A stretch of 64,000 bases of DNA, from the NCBI GenBank assembly GCA_026702845.1, contig JADCLS010000001.1, positions 186,001 through 250,000 of the forward strand, in the 5' to 3' direction. This document shows, piece after piece, positions 1 through 8,515 of this stretch; position 1 is the first letter of the stretch, and each line of letters begins with the position of its first letter. The stretch is from Candidatus Heimdallarchaeota archaeon. Lineage in GTDB: Archaea; Asgardarchaeota; Heimdallarchaeia; Heimdallarchaeales; Kariarchaeaceae. Both the position numbers and the translations under genes were made by a program. The notes under the pieces were generated by a model, which searched no databases, was not told the DNA's origin, and worked only from the letters and a program-made list of their open reading frames with translations.

Positions 1-872
1 TCATAATTTTTCTTAGGGGTTAGATCTGCATTGAGTAAATCTGATCTCAATAAAATTGGTACAGTTGCCATAAATGAACCACTTCTTTGCTGAGTGATTT
101 TTTCTTTTGGTTTCTTTGGTTCTTCTTCAATTCCCCAGGGGTGTTCAAAGTAACAACTTGCTTTGCGATTCCTGATAACAAAATCTGATAATTTTTTAGG
201 GATTTTCAATTCTTGCATCCGAGTGTTCAATATATCGTCATCAAGATACATCTCCTCTGGTTTTAGTAGCCAGAGTTGCCAACCATATTCATCACCAAAA
301 CTACCAGCAACATCATACATCAATTCTTTCAAGTGATATTCATTATTTTCTGCACGTTCAAAATGTCGTATCAGCCCAACTGTGTTTCCCTCAAAAATTT
401 GGATCAATGTTAGTAAAATATCTTCAGAATTATTTTCAAGTTGTGTTATTAATCTATCAAATAAATTTGCTGTATGCAAATATTCTTCACCAAAATCACC
501 AACTTGTCTAACTCCCCTAAGCATAGATTCACCTAATATATCTGCTCCACTCATTCCATGCATATCGACTAATTCTCTGGCATTTAACACAACATGATCA
601 TATCGATTTTGCATTAGTAGAGATTCTCTAAAGAAATGAAGTGGAAATAGAGCCAAGAATGAGCGATTATCTTTGATAGAATATTTCAAAATCTGTTCAA
701 TTCTTTCTAGTGCATTCTCTGTATTGGTTTCAGCCCATGGATAACAATCTCTTCCAGATCTATGTTTTTCTACCTTGAAATCTTCTTTGCTAAATAATGC
801 AATGAATAAAGGAGGAACTATATGCTTTCTTCCAAATCTAAAATTAGGTCCTTCTAGCCAACAAACTCCCAT
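1..872 (-). CDS. Unrecognised protein, C-terminus beyond window
   Basis: An open frame runs on the minus strand from an ATG at 872 to the window edge, about 290 codons with no stop. The visible protein begins MGVCWLEGPNFRFGRKH and looks soluble and helical. Near residue 250 it has a charged stretch (EEEPKKPKEK) that resembles a linker. I recognise no family and see no catalytic motif. It is divergent from the actin fragment and toxin-antitoxin block that starts at 973. The steady codon pattern and 290-codon openness support a real gene. Its function is unknown and the missing 3' part may hold the diagnostic domain. Confidence 0.7.
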   Translation of the reverse strand, partial: MGVCWLEGPNFRFGRKHIVPPLFIALFSKEDFKVEKHRSGRDCYPWAETNTENALERIEQILKYSIKDNRSFLALFPLHFFRESLLMQNRYDHVVLNARELVDMHGMSGADILGESMLRGVRQVGDFGEEYLHTANLFDRLITQLENNSEDILLTLIQIFEGNTVGLIRHFERAENNEYHLKELMYDVAGSFGDEYGWQLWLLKPEEMYLDDDILNTRMQELKIPKKLSDFVIRNRKASCYFEHPWGIEEEPKKPKEKITQQRSGSFMATVPILLRSDLLNADLTPKKNY

Positions 873-972
873 AATTTTGATGTTCTTTATGATATTAAAA
901 AGATTATTCGATAAGAATTGAAAATTGTTGATGGGAATCAAAATTAGTTTATTTAATACAAATTGACATTTC

Positions 973-1116
973 AAGGTCGTTGCACCCCCAGAGAGAAGAT
1001 ACTCTGTCTGGATTGGTGGTTCCATCCTTGCATCCCTCAAGACCTTCGGCAAAATGTGGGTATCCAAGAAAGAATACTCAGACCAAGGTCCCAGAGCTGT
1101 ACACAGATGCATTTAG
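973..1116 (+). pseudogene. Actin C-terminal fragment 1 (residues 332-378)
   Basis: These 48 codons read as the last 47 residues of the intact actin at 7130-8266 plus a stop. The frame is undamaged: it starts [16 protein letters not shown] and ends in VHRCI. No start codon or upstream actin sequence is present. Directly after the stop it shares the bases attg with fragments 2 and 3, while the intact gene differs there. It lies about 100 bp from the divergent gene start at 872 and 78 bp ahead of the Doc-type module. It is a remnant, or a repeat that serves as a recombination site. Confidence 0.9.
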
Positions 1117-1193
1117 ATTGAGTCAATCAAAGAATAATCGAATAAATACATGTAATTAACATAATTTTATAATCAAATATCACATATAGTATA

Positions 1194-1400
1194 ATGATGT
1201 CAACTAAATCGATTGAACTATCTGAGGAGTTGTATTCGAAATTGGAGAAAATGAAGCCTGAGAATGAAACATGGGAAGAGTTCCTGTCCAAGGTGGTTTC
1301 ATCAAAACATCCAACTCCTGCATCAGATGAAGACTGGGAGGCTGCATCCGAAGAAATTATCTCAAAATACTCTGATATTTTTCTGAAATTGGCTAAGTGA
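1194..1400 (+). CDS. Antitoxin of a Doc-type module (VapB-like)
   Basis: A 68-residue acidic protein beginning MMSTKSIELSEELYSKLEK. That opening resembles archaeal VapB-type antitoxins with a short ribbon-helix-helix-like N-terminus, followed by an acidic tail that would wrap the toxin. Its stop overlaps the GTG start of the Fic/Doc-like gene at 1397, the translational coupling usual for toxin-antitoxin pairs. It should neutralise that toxin and repress its own promoter; this is inferred from family behaviour. A start at the second Met (1197) is equally possible. Confidence 0.75.
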   Translation: MMSTKSIELSEELYSKLEKMKPENETWEEFLSKVVSSKHPTPASDEDWEAASEEIISKYSDIFLKLAK

Positions 1401-1780
1401 TTGCTTTGGAATACCCCACATTTGATCAAATACAAAAACTTCATAACAAGTATCTCAAGCTCTATGGTGGAGAGTCTGGTATTTTGAATATCGATGGACT
1501 TAGAAGTTTCACAGTTTCTATCCCTCAACATGTAAAATTTGGAGATAAGGATATTATACAGACAGCAGCGTATTTAATGATGCGACTGATACAGAACCAT
1601 TATTTTGTTGATGGAAATAAAAGAATCGGATTGGGTGTTATGTTAACCTTTCTCAAACTTAACAATTGCACAACAAGAAATATCATAAACTGGTATGAAT
1701 TAACCATTAAAGTCGCTTCAAGTGAGTTAACTGACCTAGAAGATCTTGAGGAAATATTAAAACGAGTTATAGTCTGTTAG
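1397..1780 (+). CDS. doc: Fic/Doc-family toxin
   Basis: A 127-residue protein with the Fic/Doc core HYFVDGNKRIG near residue 75, matching HxFx(D/N)GNKR. The His would be catalytic and the GNKR loop would bind phosphate. Doc proteins phosphorylate or AMPylate targets such as EF-Tu; which reaction applies here cannot be read from sequence. The N-terminal segment (YPTFDQIQKLHNKYL) is typical of Doc. It starts at a GTG overlapping the antitoxin stop. Its own stop codon lies only 5 bp before actin fragment 2, with no spacer that would suggest a normal intergenic region. Confidence 0.85.
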   Translation: MIALEYPTFDQIQKLHNKYLKLYGGESGILNIDGLRSFTVSIPQHVKFGDKDIIQTAAYLMMRLIQNHYFVDGNKRIGLGVMLTFLKLNNCTTRNIINWYELTIKVASSELTDLEDLEEILKRVIVC

Positions 1781-1785
1781 TTCAC

Positions 1786-1854
1786 GGTAAGATGTGGGTC
1801 AGCAAGAAGGAGTACTCTGACCAGGATCCCAGATCAGTACACAGATGCATTTAG
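1786..1854 (+). pseudogene. Actin C-terminal fragment 2 (residues 357-378)
   Basis: Twenty-two actin codons plus stop: [10 protein letters not shown] near the start and SVHRCI at the end, in frame. The homology begins about five bases after the stop of the doc toxin, so the toxin-antitoxin unit is sandwiched exactly between fragments 1 and 2. It ends with gcatttagattgg, which continues past the stop like fragments 1 and 3. Confidence 0.9.
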
Positions 1855-1990
1855 ATTGGTATCTGTAGAAGGACAAAATATAAATTAAATTTCATTCAAA
1901 ACTAAACAGTAAATTCATAATTAAGTTATTATGCAATAATTCATTTGAAATTCTCTGATTATAAATACATCGTCTACATATGTAGATTAT

Positions 1991-2230
1991 ATGGCATCGA
2001 AGACAATATCAATCACAAATGAAGTGTATGATCTTCTAAGCAAATTTAAGTTGCCAGATGAGAGTTTTGGAGATACGATTAAGAGAGTATTCTCTGAGAA
2101 GCTCGCATCTCACCTAATTTCTTGGGTTGAGGAAAATACTTTATGGTCAGATATGGATGATGAAGAAATAAAGCATTTAGAAAATGTGGAAGATGAAATC
2201 ACCTATAGGATTGAAGAGGTAGACCTTTAG
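1991..2230 (+). CDS. vapB: VapB-type antitoxin
   Basis: A 79-residue protein starting MASKTISITNEVYDLLSKFK. This is the archaeal VapB/DUF217-type opening: a short beta strand and helix used for DNA binding, then an acidic C-terminus that binds the toxin. Its stop overlaps the GTG of the PIN toxin at 2230, giving coupled translation. A TATA-like AT-rich stretch lies in the 140 bp between actin fragment 2 and this gene, so the module probably has its own promoter. Confidence 0.85.
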   Translation: MASKTISITNEVYDLLSKFKLPDESFGDTIKRVFSEKLASHLISWVEENTLWSDMDDEEIKHLENVEDEITYRIEEVDL

Positions 2231-2640
2231 TGATTATTCTTGATACATCTGTTTTAGTGGGTATATTACGTAAGAATGCTGAGGTGATTAACAAAATCAA
2301 GACACTTGGTGATACTCCTCTATTCACCACCCAAATCTGTGTTATGGAACTTTTCTTTGGAATTGAGAGCAATAAGGTCTACTTGAACAATCAAGCAAAA
2401 AAAATTGAACGCTTAAGAGTATTAAACGAATTACTAACTAGGTTCACCATTTTTGATCTCGATAAAAAATCAGCAATAAAGACAGCTGAGCTTCTTGGGA
2501 ATTTGAAATTAAAAGGAACCTTAATTGATTTTAGAGATGCAATGATAATCGGTATAGGATTGGCAAACGGTATAAACACATTTTATACTCTTAATAATAA
2601 GCACTTCAATAAATTAGTAGGCATTACGTTGATTGAGTAG
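2230..2640 (+). CDS. vapC: VapC-type PIN-domain toxin
   Basis: A 136-residue PIN-domain ribonuclease. Acidic positions are visible in order: Asp in [11 protein letters not shown] (residue 5), Glu in VMELFFGIE (about 40) and Asp in DFRDAMIIG (about 100). The fourth position reads YTLNNKHF, with Asn where many VapC proteins have Asp. VapC toxins cleave tRNA or rRNA when freed from VapB. It begins at a GTG overlapping vapB and stops 16 bp before actin fragment 3. Confidence 0.9.
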   Translation: MIILDTSVLVGILRKNAEVINKIKTLGDTPLFTTQICVMELFFGIESNKVYLNNQAKKIERLRVLNELLTRFTIFDLDKKSAIKTAELLGNLKLKGTLIDFRDAMIIGIGLANGINTFYTLNNKHFNKLVGITLIE

Positions 2641-2656
2641 ATTCAATTATCTATCT

Positions 2657-2950
2657 ATCTTCTCTGCTATCCAGATGTGTGATGTAGATATTCGTCCTCA
2701 CCTCTACAGTAACATTGTCCTCTCCGGAGGATCCACAATGTTCCCAGGTCTAAAAGACAGACTTAGTAAGGAGTTAGTCGCCCTTGTACATGATGGAGTA
2801 GATGTAAAGGTCGTAGCACCCCCAGAGAGAAGATATTCTGTCTGGATTGGTGGTTCCATCCTTACCTCACTCAAGACCTTCGGTAAGATGTGGGTTTCCA
2901 AGAAGGAATACCCAGACCAGGGCCCCAGATCAGTACACAGAGGCATTTAG
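2657..2950 (+). pseudogene. Actin C-terminal fragment 3 (residues 282-378), frame intact
   Basis: The longest actin fragment: 97 codons from [14 protein letters not shown] to SVHRGI, with no stop or frameshift. It includes the phosphate-binding [10 protein letters not shown] segment. A TTG at 2633, overlapping the vapC stop, would open the frame, but a 105-residue actin tail lacks the nucleotide cleft and is unlikely to fold as actin. Third-position changes and a few substitutions (VHDG for VPDG, RGI for RCI) mark it as a diverged copy. The post-stop bases attgg match fragments 1 and 2. Confidence 0.9.
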
Positions 2951-3056
2951 ATTGGTCAAAATAAATTAACCGAATTACAAAAATAATTTATCAATTAATC
3001 TTTCTCAAAATCCTAATCTACAATAGGTTTAATACCATAAATGAGATAATATTCTT

Positions 3057-3278
3057 ATGAACTGGCAAGATCATCTAAGTTCAGATCCAAATATCTGTGG
3101 GGGTCAGATATGTGTAAAAGGTACAAGAGTTATGATTTCAGTAATTTTAGATAATTTAGCAGATGGAATGTCAATTGATGATATATTGGTAGAATATCCT
3201 ACACTTAATCGAGAAGGCATAATAGCTGCAATTAAATATGCTTCTCTTTTGACTAAAGACAAAATAATCGCAATTTAG
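3057..3278 (+). CDS. DUF433 antitoxin-like protein
   Basis: A 73-residue protein of the DUF433 family. Typical features are DPNICGGQICVKGTRV near the N-terminus, the LADGMSIDDILVEYP segment and IIAAIKYA near the end. The family forms a winged-helix-like DNA-binding antitoxin, usually paired with a PIN-like DUF5615 toxin encoded immediately downstream. Here the partner survives only as a stump (3281-3349), so this is probably an orphaned antitoxin. Whether it is still expressed cannot be judged from sequence. Confidence 0.85.
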   Translation: MNWQDHLSSDPNICGGQICVKGTRVMISVILDNLADGMSIDDILVEYPTLNREGIIAAIKYASLLTKDKIIAI

Positions 3279-3280
3279 GT

Positions 3281-3349
3281 GTAAAAACGAAGTTTAAAAC
3301 GGATGAGAATTTGGGCAACTCTTACGAATTATTTAAAATTATTATAATG
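3281..3349 (+). pseudogene. Truncated DUF5615-like toxin N-terminus
   Basis: The bases right after the DUF433 stop read KTKFKTDENLGNSYELF without a proper start. FKxDENL is the usual N-terminal motif of DUF5615 PIN-like toxins, which normally follow DUF433 genes. The homology ends after about 20 codons and is replaced by an actin-derived stretch from about 3355. So the toxin was cut off at the point where actin sequence now begins. The match is short, which limits confidence. Confidence 0.5.
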
Positions 3350-3354
3350 GTTCA

Positions 3355-3410
3355 TCATCGTCCTCTTTGGTGGATCCGCAATGTCGAAAAAGCTTAGTAA
3401 GACATTCAGA
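3355..3410 (+). pseudogene. Actin fragment 4, decayed (about residues 301-322)
   Basis: The bases atcgtcctctttggtggatc and the following aagcttagtaag line up with the actin segment encoding [10 protein letters not shown]...RLSKE. Several substitutions and a small deletion separate it from the intact gene. It sits between the truncated DUF5615 stump and the 3' end of the minus-strand PIN gene. It is shorter and more decayed than fragments 1-3, suggesting an older event. Confidence 0.65.
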
Positions 3411-3416
3411 ACGGAA

Positions 3417-3935
3417 TCAGGATGATTTATCCTCATCATTGTTTTTTTCTATTAAAAATCCTTTAAATTTCTTCCAATTCATAATTTGAAACTTTGGATT
3501 GAAAAATATACTGTTGTAAGATTTCTGTTTAGAGACTAATTTTATCAGAGAATCATCCTCTGATACGAGGATATCTGCATGAAGCATTGAACTGGCCAAG
3601 ATTACATTATCAAAATAATCAGTATGTCCAAATTTCTCCAGTTCGTAGCTTATATCATTGATTCTATCCTCAGAATTATTTATTATAAGAATGTCCTCAT
3701 TATTCTCAATATATCTTAATGCTTCAGAAAATGCTATTTCCAGCCTATCCAGAAGAGCAGGATCATTTCTTCCCTTCTTAATCACTAACCATTTTAATTC
3801 GATGAAGGAAATGCTCAGAAGTAATAGTTGAGTACAATTATCAAGAATCAATTCAAAATCATCCATGTCGAATTTGATATCTGGTTCCATCCTAAAGAGA
3901 GGCATAAGATAAGAAGTATCAAGCAAAACCTTCAT
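3417..3935 (-). CDS. PIN-domain toxin paired with AbrB antitoxin
   Basis: A 172-residue PIN-domain protein beginning MKVLLDTSYLMPLFR. Acidic residues fall where PIN nucleases need them: Asp6 in LLDTSYL, Glu in ISFIELKWL (about 46), Asp in DYFDNVILASS (about 110) and Asp in VSEDDSLI (about 125). The C-terminus is charged (EKNNDEDKSS). It starts 2 bp after the AbrB-type gene, so the two form a unit. As a toxin it would cut RNA; the target is unknown. Its 3' end faces actin fragment 4. Confidence 0.85.
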   Translation of the reverse strand: MKVLLDTSYLMPLFRMEPDIKFDMDDFELILDNCTQLLLLSISFIELKWLVIKKGRNDPALLDRLEIAFSEALRYIENNEDILIINNSEDRINDISYELEKFGHTDYFDNVILASSMLHADILVSEDDSLIKLVSKQKSYNSIFFNPKFQIMNWKKFKGFLIEKNNDEDKSS

Positions 3936-3937
3936 GC

Positions 3938-4183
3938 TTACTCCTCAATCATCTTAGTTTGCATTTCTTCTGATAATTGTTCGAGTTCATCTACAGATAC
4001 TTTGACTAATGGCCCTTTCTGTTTAATATCTTCAAGAGTGGGTATTTTTTCAATGTACAATTTTCCATTAGGGAGTATGATGAACTTGACCTTTGTTCCT
4101 GGTCGAAGATCCAATTCTTTTCTCACTTGAACTGGTAGGTACATTTCTCCTTTATTCCCAATTTTGCTAGTTGATGTTGTCAT
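3938..4183 (-). CDS. AbrB/SpoVT-type antitoxin
   Basis: An 81-residue protein with a swapped-hairpin AbrB DNA-binding domain: SKIGNKGEMYLPVQVRKEL, then RPGTKVKF and the GKLYIEKI strand. An acidic tail (DELEQLSEEMQ) should bind the PIN toxin encoded 2 bp downstream. AbrB antitoxins usually autorepress. The 85 bp between its start and actin fragment 5 contains ggatataaatat-like AT-rich sequence that could be its promoter, read on the opposite strand. Confidence 0.88.
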   Translation of the reverse strand: MTTSTSKIGNKGEMYLPVQVRKELDLRPGTKVKFIILPNGKLYIEKIPTLEDIKQKGPLVKVSVDELEQLSEEMQTKMIEE

Positions 4184-4268
4184 CTTGAAATAATATCATT
4201 TTCCTAGGATATAAATATTTTTTCCGGATAAAATTTATAATACATTTTGGCAAATGAATTTCTTCTCA

Positions 4269-4331
4269 ATCATCAACCTCGGCCAGGAGAGGTTTCTCTC
4301 ACCCAACCAGCTCAATCGGTTCAGAAGAATG
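4269..4331 (+). pseudogene. Actin fragment 5, decayed (about residues 252-274)
   Basis: The stretch atcaacctcggccaggagag followed by gtttctc and later aatcggttcagaagaa aligns with the actin codons for [12 protein letters not shown] and IGSEE. A deletion of roughly 15 bases lies between the two blocks and breaks the frame. The piece comes from further upstream in actin than the other six. It lies between the AbrB gene start and the GNAT gene at 4445. Confidence 0.7.
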
Positions 4332-4444
4332 GTTTAGGAGCTAGCTACTTCTTTGATAAAATAGAAACTTTAGAGAATTGATGTTAAAAACATCTAATTT
4401 ATCGGAATCCCAATATTTATATCAAATCAAAACAGAGCATTACC

Positions 4445-5395
4445 ATGAACATTCAAACTGATTTGAGATTTGATAGCTATAAACTAGGATATGAACGAGA
4501 ACAGGTTCAGATTGCAGAAGAAGTGCAAAAAACCTGGCCATGGCCTCATTATTACTCAGAGGAGGTATTCAGAAGAAGATATAGCCACGATGATTTTGAT
4601 CCTGATTTTAATCTCTATTGTTTCTATGAAACAGAGATGATTGGATTTATTAATGCGATGGAAATTAAATTGGATAACCAACCTTCCTATGCTTATCTGG
4701 ATTTTCCGTACATTAATCCCAAATTGGAGAATAGGGAAGAAATTGATAGAATATTATTTGAAAAGATGATTGAAATCCTTAAGGATAAAGGATTTAATAC
4801 GGTGGAAACTGCTGCTACGACATTTATGAGGAATAGATATGCACTGGCTATCGAAAGAGGGTTTTCTGAAATTGAAGGAGAAGAATTGGGGGCTAAGATG
4901 TATTTGAATTATAAGATTAGTCAGAAATCAATTGGTTCTTACAAGGAAAATATTAGAGATTATGATCCGAAAACTGATTTAGATCTCTGTGCTAGAGAAA
5001 GAGAGAAATTTGTCAATACCGTACACAAGGTTTCTATCTTTACTTGGGAAAAAAAATCTTTAGAGGAAATACGATCAGATATTCAAAAAATGGACAACAA
5101 GAGGATTTTTGCGAATTTAGTTATAATCCATAATGATGAACTAAAATCACATTGTACTGCCGTCTTGAACCGATACAATCCCGATATTTGTGCAATAGGG
5201 TATCTTTATGCAAAAGATGAGTACTACTTTAAAGAGGTTCTTGCACGATTATCAGAAATCTGTGAGGATAATAAGGTGGGAAACCTACTTATAGATCTTA
5301 TGGGGAATAATCTGAGATTTGAACACTGCTGTTTGAATCTTGGATTCCAGAAAGTAGAGAGCTGGGCAGGTATGAGATTGAGCTTGGATAGCTAA
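4445..5395 (+). CDS. GNAT-fold N-acetyltransferase
   Basis: A 316-residue protein that looks like one or two GNAT domains. The N-terminal half has the NLYCFYETEMIGFIN strand pair, an acidic segment before ILFEKMIEILKDKGFNTVET, and the ALAIERGFSEIE pattern common at GNAT C-termini. The C-terminal half repeats the idea (LIDLMGNNLRFEHCCLNLGF). The acetyl-CoA loop is not textbook, so the substrate is unknown. It is monocistronic, with an ATG 4 bases after a ttacc stretch, and is followed at 5418 by actin fragment 6. Confidence 0.65.
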   Translation: MNIQTDLRFDSYKLGYEREQVQIAEEVQKTWPWPHYYSEEVFRRRYSHDDFDPDFNLYCFYETEMIGFINAMEIKLDNQPSYAYLDFPYINPKLENREEIDRILFEKMIEILKDKGFNTVETAATTFMRNRYALAIERGFSEIEGEELGAKMYLNYKISQKSIGSYKENIRDYDPKTDLDLCAREREKFVNTVHKVSIFTWEKKSLEEIRSDIQKMDNKRIFANLVIIHNDELKSHCTAVLNRYNPDICAIGYLYAKDEYYFKEVLARLSEICEDNKVGNLLIDLMGNNLRFEHCCLNLGFQKVESWAGMRLSLDS

Positions 5396-5417
5396 AGATC
5401 CCAAATCAATAGAAGTT

Positions 5418-5447
5418 CCTCACTCTAGACATTCGGTAAGAAATGGC
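5418..5447 (+). pseudogene. Actin fragment 6, very short (about residues 352-360)
   Basis: The bases cctcactctagacattcggt followed by aagaaatgg resemble the actin segment for SLKTFGKMW. Only about 30 bases match and they contain substitutions, including a stop. On its own it would be ignored. Its position 23 bp after the stop of the GNAT gene fits the pattern of the stronger fragments. Confidence 0.4.
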
Positions 5448-5575
5448 TAAGATGTAAGGAAATAATCAGATAAAAGGCCTGTTATCAATTATTTCTTTTA
5501 GATTCAATTCATTTTGTAAAATCGAATTATCCAAAGGTGATTACTTATTTACTCGGATAGAGATTTAAGTGTATC

Positions 5576-6646
5576 ATGCGATACAAACTGTTAGGAAAAA
5601 GCGGATTACGTGTTTCAGAATTAGCAATGGGTGGAATGACCTTAAGTCAAACAAATCCCTGGAAATGGGGTACAGATAAAGAAAATTCCCTTGCAATTCT
5701 CAAGACATATGCAGAGGCAGGTGGTAACTTTATTGATACCAGTTGTAATTATCAAGATGGCCAATCAGAAAAAGTGATAGCTGAATTCATAAAAGGAGAT
5801 AGAGATCGATATGTGATCGCCACTAAATTTACTTTGTACAGCTTTGAACAGCAAAATAATCATCATAAGGATGATCCTAATATGGGCGGAAATGCTAGAA
5901 AGAATATGAGAAGGTCAGTGGAAGAGAGTTTAGAAAGACTGGGAACTGATTACATAGATCTTCTCTATCTACATATGTGGGATTATACTACACCAATTTT
6001 CGAGGTAATGAGAGGATTGAATGATCTTATCTCATCAGGAAAGGTGCATTATATCGGTATCTCGGATACACCTGCTTGGATTGTAGCAAGAGCAAATACG
6101 ATGGCAGAATATAATAGTTGGGATCCATTTGTTGCTTATCAATTCCCGTACTCTCTAAGCGATAGGGATGCTGAACGTGATGTAATTCCCCTTAGTAGAA
6201 AAATGGATCTGGCTAATGTATCATTTCAAGCATTGAATGAGGGATTATTCACAGGAAAGTATACTAGAGAAACAAGTGAAGGAAGACTAAGTAAGGTTCC
6301 TCGAGATCATCCACATTTTTCAAAATTGCTCGATGTTGCAAGAGAGGTTGATAATATTGCCGATGAATTGGGTGTTCTTTCCAGCAGTGTGGCCATTCAA
6401 TGGGTAAAACAACAGGCAGGTGTGCATATTCCAATAATTGGTGCAACCAAAAAAGAACATATGGAACAAAACTTACAGCACCTAGATTTCTCACTCAAGG
6501 AAGAACATCTGAAAACATTAGATACGATGGTACGAGAGAAATTTGGATTCAGCTATGGATTCCCGAAAGGATGGCTCATGGGTGCAAGACCTCACATCTA
6601 TGCAAACACATATGATAAAATAGACTTTCACAGACAATATGAATAA
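5576..6646 (+). CDS. Aldo/keto reductase
   Basis: A 356-residue NADPH-dependent aldo/keto reductase with a TIM-barrel. The tetrad can be read: Asp and Tyr in FIDTSCNYQDGQSE (about 60-70), Lys in VIATKFT (about 85) and His in LLYLHMWD (about 130). The cofactor segment near the C-terminus reads IPIIGATKKEHMEQNL. The start codon is preceded by ggatagagatttaagtg, a plausible leaderless promoter. It probably reduces an aldehyde or sugar; the substrate is unknown. No operon partner lies next to it; actin follows after 480 bp. Confidence 0.92.
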   Translation: MRYKLLGKSGLRVSELAMGGMTLSQTNPWKWGTDKENSLAILKTYAEAGGNFIDTSCNYQDGQSEKVIAEFIKGDRDRYVIATKFTLYSFEQQNNHHKDDPNMGGNARKNMRRSVEESLERLGTDYIDLLYLHMWDYTTPIFEVMRGLNDLISSGKVHYIGISDTPAWIVARANTMAEYNSWDPFVAYQFPYSLSDRDAERDVIPLSRKMDLANVSFQALNEGLFTGKYTRETSEGRLSKVPRDHPHFSKLLDVAREVDNIADELGVLSSSVAIQWVKQQAGVHIPIIGATKKEHMEQNLQHLDFSLKEEHLKTLDTMVREKFGFSYGFPKGWLMGARPHIYANTYDKIDFHRQYE

Positions 6647-6984
6647 ATTATTGGAATGAAGTATTGATTTCATAGAGCTGGTTATAGATTGTTGAGGATA
6701 TGAATCATTTAAGGACATAATTGTTACTTCCCAGAGATTATCTCATCAAAATACTGATCATTCAACCCGCTGTAGATGTTTGCGTATAGACGTAATTCTG
6801 ATTATATCATGTGTTGATTTCAGCAAAATTACATATTCTAATTATCTCTTTAAATAGAATAATGCTTAATGAAATTAAATACAGCCAAATATCATCAATT
6901 CAAAATCAAAGTGAATATTACAATAAAAACTTCTTATTAGCAGTCAATCTAGAAAAGAGATAAATATTCAAAAATTAATGATAA

Positions 6985-6993
6985 TTATATATA
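6985..6993 (+). promoter_or_regulatory. TATA box of the actin gene
   Basis: The run ttatatata lies in a 480-bp gap that otherwise holds no gene (6647-7129). An archaeal start site about 25 bases downstream would fall near 7015, leaving a leader of roughly 110 bases. The beginning of that leader has an unusually GC-rich patch (gcatcgcgcgggttgcg, 7009-7025). Confidence 0.5.
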
Positions 6994-7129
6994 GCTATAA
7001 TTGTTTTGCATCGCGCGGGTTGCGTTCACAAGGGCTGAAATAACATTTCTTCACTTTGTCATCTATTTGAATTTTTTTCAGAAGAGATGTTTACCTTTAT
7101 CAAGCCTATATCGGAGAAATTTCAACAAA

Positions 7130-8266
7130 ATGAGCGAAGAAATTGCAAGTAGGGCCCTAGTCATTGATAATGGCACCGGGCTTAGTAAAAATGGCTTTGC
7201 AGGCGAAGATCAGCCTCGAAGCGTATTTCCAACATTGATTGGATACCCCAAATACCAATCTATTATGACTGATGTAGATCACTATGTAAGAGAATATTAC
7301 ATCGGTGATGAGGCTCTCAATCTTAGAGGTGTTCTCAAGCTCCATTACCCCATAGAACACGGACAAGTTGATAATTGGGCAGCAATGGAAAAAATCTGGT
7401 CATTCACATTTTTTAACGATATGCGTGTGAACCCAGCAGAGCATCCAGTCCTTCTGACTGAGCCCCCAATGAACAATATTACCAATCGTGAGAAGATGGC
7501 TGAACTGATGTTCGAGACCTTCAACGTACCTGGTATGTACATCTCCATGCAGGCAGTACTCTCACTGTATGCTTCTGGAAGAACCACCGGAATTGTCGTA
7601 GATAGTGGTGACGGTGTAACCCACGTCGTACCCGTATACGAGGGTTTCAGCCTCACACATGCCATTTCAAGAATTGATATTGGTGGTCGTGACATTACTG
7701 ATTACCTACGAAGACTCCTGAGACAGAGAGGTTACGCACTAACCAGCTCTGCAGAGAAGGAAATCGTGAGAGACATCAAGGAGAGACTTTGCTACGTAGC
7801 ACTCGATCCCAATAAAGAGATCGCTCTTGCTGACAAGGTATCTGGAATGGAGAAGAGCTACGTCATGCCTGACGGGTCCACCATCAACCTTGGCCAGGAG
7901 AGATTCCTCGCCCCTGAGGTCTTCTTCCAACCTGCAAGCATCGGTTCAGAAGAGGTTCCAGTCCACGAGCTGATCTTCAGTGCCATCCAGAAATGTGATG
8001 TCGATATTAGACCCCACCTCTACAGTAACATTGTCCTCTCCGGAGGATCCACAATGTTCCCAGGACTTAAGGAGAGACTCTCCAAGGAGTTAGTCTCACT
8101 TGTACCTGATGGAGTTGATGTAAAGGTCGTAGCACCCCCAGAAAGGAGATATTCAGTCTGGATCGGTGGATCCATCCTCTCATCCCTTAAGACCTTTGGT
8201 AAGATGTGGATTTCCAAGAAGGAATACTCAGACCAGGGTCCAAGATCAGTACACAGATGCATCTAA
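7130..8266 (+). CDS. Actin (Asgard-type, eukaryote-like)
   Basis: A full-length 378-residue actin, the size of eukaryotic actin. Phosphate loop 1 is DNGTG (13-17), phosphate loop 2 is DSGDG (158-162), then GGRDIT (185-190), and the adenosine-side [10 protein letters not shown] (303-312). The C-terminus [12 protein letters not shown] parallels the eukaryotic HRKCF ending. It should polymerise into ATP-driven filaments under profilin/gelsolin-type control, as shown for Asgard actins. I chose ATG 7130 because [15 protein letters not shown] is the normal N-terminus; the frame is open upstream to 7001 but lies before the likely start site. Its GC-richer codons suggest high expression. Seven fragments of an actin gene surround it. 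Confidence 0.97.
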   Translation: MSEEIASRALVIDNGTGLSKNGFAGEDQPRSVFPTLIGYPKYQSIMTDVDHYVREYYIGDEALNLRGVLKLHYPIEHGQVDNWAAMEKIWSFTFFNDMRVNPAEHPVLLTEPPMNNITNREKMAELMFETFNVPGMYISMQAVLSLYASGRTTGIVVDSGDGVTHVVPVYEGFSLTHAISRIDIGGRDITDYLRRLLRQRGYALTSSAEKEIVRDIKERLCYVALDPNKEIALADKVSGMEKSYVMPDGSTINLGQERFLAPEVFFQPASIGSEEVPVHELIFSAIQKCDVDIRPHLYSNIVLSGGSTMFPGLKERLSKELVSLVPDGVDVKVVAPPERRYSVWIGGSILSSLKTFGKMWISKKEYSDQGPRSVHRCI

Positions 8267-8515
8267 AGAATAAGATAAAGAGCTAATTAATTAACTGCAT
8301 AAAATTAAATCAATAATTATTCAAAATTCAATTAAATATAAATATTATATAAAGAAAACGATCTCTCAAAGTATTGATAGTTATTCACTCCAAAATATCC
8401 ATTCATTTAACATAATTTTTTATTAAATTTTCTTATTTATTGATTATTCATGGAAATTTATGTTCAATGAATATTCCTTTCTATAGATTAATGAATCCCT
8501 TTTCTCACCCTTTAA

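Noticed and set aside
1127..1531. Minus-strand frame of 134 codons opposite the doc module
   Set aside because: It covers the antitoxin and toxin on the other strand and has no motif; a shadow frame.
2633..2950. A 105-codon actin-like gene
   Set aside because: It overlaps the vapC stop, lacks all of the N-terminal nucleotide-binding half, and belongs to the set of actin fragments, so I list it as a fragment.
6647..6984. Possible eighth actin remnant near cccagagattatctcatc (6730-6748)
   Set aside because: Only a few matching words, not longer than expected by chance.
7001..7129. In-frame upstream extension of actin by 43 codons
   Set aside because: The extension begins at a TTG that lies before the predicted transcription start, and actin N-termini match the ATG at 7130.
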